Source: Clostridium tyrobutyricum DSM 2637 = ATCC 25755 = JCM 11008
GTDB taxonomy: Bacteria > Bacillota > Clostridia > Clostridiales > Clostridiaceae
Direction: 5' to 3'
Assembly (NCBI RefSeq): GCF_000359585.1
Contig: NZ_APMH01000001.1
Location: 62,001 to 126,000 of the forward strand
DNA length: 64,000 nt
Both the position numbers and the translations under genes were made by a program. Positions 62,068-64,000 of this stretch are shown here, one piece after another. The notes beneath the pieces were generated by a model. It ran no database searches. It worked only from the letters and a program-made list of their open reading frames with translations, and was not told the origin of the DNA. The first letter of the stretch is position 1. Every line of letters begins with the position of its first letter.

Positions 62068-62367
62068 CTAATCCTCTTCCATACTAAATTTTAGTGGAAA
62101 GCCACTGTTCTTTGCCATTCTTATTGCCTGAGACATTTTAGTTGCAGCTATATCATAGCAGTAAACCCCCGCAATTCCCATTCCTTTCCTATGTACAGTA
62201 TACATTATTTTATTAGCTTCATCTCTCTGTTTTTTAAATATACACACCAAAACTTTAACTACAAAATTCATAGTAGTATAATCATCATTATATATAACAA
62301 CCTTATACATTCTAGGCTTTTCTACGTGCGTTTCAGATTTAGTTTTTTCAATAAATTTCAAGTCCAT
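62068..62367 (-). CDS. clpS: ClpS adaptor
   Basis: 99 residues: VVIYNDDYTTMNFVVKVL, HRKGMGIAGVYCYDIAATKM, and FSMEED at the end. Residues for N-degron recognition (NDD-TTM) and ClpA binding are present. Directs N-end-rule substrates to ClpAP. First gene of clpS-clpA. Confidence 0.94.
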   Translation of the reverse strand: MDLKFIEKTKSETHVEKPRMYKVVIYNDDYTTMNFVVKVLVCIFKKQRDEANKIMYTVHRKGMGIAGVYCYDIAATKMSQAIRMAKNSGFPLKFSMEED

Positions 62368-62667
62368 TTAAAAACAACTCCAAAATAATTTTATTTAGGA
62401 TTATTTTAGCACAATTTATACTAAAAGTGTACAATAAGAGGACATTAAAATTGTAATATATAATTAAAAACACATGTATAAATCAATCAAATTGAAATAT
62501 ATATGTAATATCAGTATTAATAAGAATACATGGTATGCAAAAACTTATATACTATGTATTATAACTATATTATAAGATTACAAGCTTTATGTTCGGCAAA
62601 ATTTGTGATAAACTATTATATAGATTTTTAAAATACGTATATAATATAAATCAAAGGAGATAAAAAT
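62368..62667. other. Divergent intergenic region clpS/terC
   Basis: 300 bp of AT-rich sequence between divergent genes. An extended -10 (TGCTAAAAT) about 40 bp before clpS is the only element I can point to; no manganese (yybP-ykoY) riboswitch is visible ahead of the TerC gene. Confidence 0.5.
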
Positions 62668-63399
62668 ATGGAAAACCTGATGCCTTTTGTAATAAAGGCT
62701 CTACAAATCACCCTTTTGGATATAGTGCTAAGTGGAGATAATATTGGGGTTATCGCACTAGCTACCAGAAACCTACCAAAAAAGCATGCAAAATCAGCTT
62801 CTTTAATAGGAGTAATTGCTGCAGTAGTTTTAAGGATTATATTTGCCTGTCTCGTAACTTATATTCTTATGGTAGAATGGCTTCCAATAAGACTAATAGG
62901 TGGAATCATACTTGTAAAAATAACTTTCGATTTTATAAAGCCCAATAAAAAAGAAGAAGATGTAAATGTACATAATTCCAATAAATTTTGGGGGGCAGTT
63001 TTAAGTATAGTTGCAGCAGATGCCACTATGAGTTTAGATAATGTACTTGCTATTGCAAGTGTTGCGGAAGGACACGACCTGCTCATAATATTTGGCCTCA
63101 TATTAAACATACCTATTATTTTCTTTGGGAGTCAATTAGTTGCAAATCTTATGAAGAAATACCCTATAGTTACATATATAGGTGCTGCAGTACTTGCCCA
63201 TACATCTTTCAAGATGATATTTGAGGACAGGTTAACCCATAACCTGCTGTCTCCTACCATGGTCAATGTAGTATCTTTTGGTGCAGCGGCACTTACCATA
63301 CTATATGGAATATATGTCATAAATAGGGCCAAAACATATTCCTTCAAGGAATACAAAAAAGAATATCAGGATAAAAACTCTAAGACAAAAATCAGTTAG
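62668..63399 (+). CDS. TerC-family membrane protein (YjbE-like)
   Basis: 243 residues, seven membrane helices; the two acidic family motifs are LSGDNIGVIALATRN (about 21) and AADATMSLDNVLAIASVAEGH (about 112). Members of this group export manganese or help load metal into secreted enzymes. ATG at 62668 behind AAAGGAG. Followed by a strong terminator. Confidence 0.9.
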   Translation: MENLMPFVIKALQITLLDIVLSGDNIGVIALATRNLPKKHAKSASLIGVIAAVVLRIIFACLVTYILMVEWLPIRLIGGIILVKITFDFIKPNKKEEDVNVHNSNKFWGAVLSIVAADATMSLDNVLAIASVAEGHDLLIIFGLILNIPIIFFGSQLVANLMKKYPIVTYIGAAVLAHTSFKMIFEDRLTHNLLSPTMVNVVSFGAAALTILYGIYVINRAKTYSFKEYKKEYQDKNSKTKIS

Positions 63400-63406
63400 A
63401 TAATAT

Positions 63407-63443
63407 AAAAATACACAATCAGCATATTCTGATTGTGTATTTT
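63407..63443. terminator. Bidirectional terminator
   Basis: 15-bp perfect stem AAAATACACAATCAG / CTGATTGTGTATTTT, 6-nt loop, between convergent genes. Confidence 0.9.
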
Positions 63444-64000
63444 TATATTCTTCTTATATACATAATGGCTTCCAATACTCCGCCGCCTATATTTCTTGCT
63501 TTATCTGAAATAGTAAAACAGTTTTTTTTCTCGCTTATTCTAGGATCTACATCTGCAATTTTGAGTCCTTTTTTTACTGTTGTTCTGTCCCTTATGATTC
63601 CTCTTAAAACGCCACTTATATTAGCCTTGACTCTAAAACATCCTATGTGTGCAATTGTTTCACCTGATTTAACTGTATCTCCTATATCTTTTATATTATT
63701 TATAATACCACTATATGGACTATATATTACCCTCTCCTTGGAGTATCCCGCTATAACTCCAGGCACTCCAGTATCATCTGCTGCTTTTCCTTTAAATATA
63801 AGCCTTCCCAAATTATGACCTCTATTTGTCTCTATAACTGCATTTACATCTTTTCCCGCTTCAAATCCCGGTCCAAGCGCTATAGTTATAGGAGCCATTC
63901 CCATATTTGTACCTAGATTTTTCTTTGCAAGTATTCCATCTACTACTATTTCAGGTTTCAACAATCCTATATAAATCCCATCAGGATCTACAACAACAGG
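63443..64000 (-). CDS. Selenium-dependent molybdenum hydroxylase accessory protein (YqeB/EF2563 family, partial)
   Basis: 186 C-terminal codons; the gene continues past the right edge, reading PVVVDPDGIYIGLLKPEI at the boundary. Segments KKNLGTNMGMAPITIALGPGF, GHNLGRLIFKGKAADDTGVPG and YSKERVIYSPYSGII match the YqeB family found with selenium-dependent molybdenum hydroxylases (XDH-like). Acts in maturation of the cofactor or enzyme; exact step unknown. Confidence 0.85.
   Translation of the reverse strand, partial: PVVVDPDGIYIGLLKPEIVVDGILAKKNLGTNMGMAPITIALGPGFEAGKDVNAVIETNRGHNLGRLIFKGKAADDTGVPGVIAGYSKERVIYSPYSGIINNIKDIGDTVKSGETIAHIGCFRVKANISGVLRGIIRDRTTVKKGLKIADVDPRISEKKNCFTISDKARNIGGGVLEAIMYIRRI

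Noticed and set aside
62368-62667. Manganese (yybP-ykoY) riboswitch ahead of the TerC gene
   Set aside because: No GGGGAGTA-type core or paired loops in the 300-bp leader.

Overview
The window is low-GC DNA with the gene content and expression signals of a Clostridium sensu stricto, possibly near the C. kluyveri / C. ljungdahlii group (an inference; no 16S or other marker gene is present). The grounds are: two T-box leaders, a SAM-I (S-box) leader, a clostridial-type c-di-GMP-I riboswitch, AGGAGG/AGGTG ribosome binding sites, sporulation-type genes (YteA-like, DUF421/DUF1657), an anaerobic acyl-CoA dehydrogenase and a selenium-dependent molybdenum hydroxylase accessory gene. Most genes lie on the minus strand.

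Layout. 1-4.2 kb: methionine block (S-box-controlled Cys/Met PLP enzyme, two tandem YxjG/YxjH-type methyltransferases, LysR regulator). 4.3-6.9 kb: a DUF1657-DUF421-DUF1657 cluster, a YteA-like zinc-finger protein and a DUF503 protein. 7-10.4 kb: an acyl-CoA dehydrogenase fused to the FAD domain of EtfA, and a Bcr/CflA drug exporter. 10.4-15.1 kb and 24.1-28.4 kb: two complete lantibiotic-immunity modules (LanFEG-type ABC exporter plus two-component system), each with TAAGG repeats spaced 11 bp in its promoter. 15.1-18.3 kb: a degraded stretch (truncated FecCD permease joined to a decayed SDR gene, PadR pseudogene) around an intact 8-oxoguanine deaminase-like gene. 18.4-22.9 kb: ascorbate-type PTS with its PRD regulator and a cre site. 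23-24 kb: alkyltransferase gene, then GGDEF and TetR remnants.

28.5-37.4 kb is the most interesting metabolic locus. An Lrp regulator is followed by a tightly packed run: D-amino acid transaminase, DUF4392, DUF1445, PxpA, alanine racemase, PxpB, PxpC, BCCP (AccB) and biotin carboxylase (AccC). Together these predict L-Ala to D-Ala to D-Glu to 5-oxoproline to Glu, with biotin-carboxylation proteins built into the 5-oxoprolinase operon. The racemase is frameshifted in a run of nine A.

37.6-47.6 kb: metQ-metN-metI-glcD operon, DEAD-box helicase, Ile-specific T-box ilvA, cyclophilin, EamA transporter and a Ser/Thr/Asn-rich surface-like protein. 47.7-52.7 kb: Asn-specific T-box asnB; then a c-di-GMP riboswitch in front of a KAS III homologue that has lost its catalytic His and Asn, followed by a chemoreceptor.

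52.8-58.1 kb: two near-identical type I toxin genes, each followed by a copy of the rlmH 3' end. The 4.46 kb between the copies carries a glycine-betaine ABC transporter and a small orphan gene. This geometry resembles SCC-type insertion at rlmH or accretion of tandem cassettes. 58.2-64 kb: YibE/F, ClpA-ClpS, TerC and a partial YqeB-type gene.
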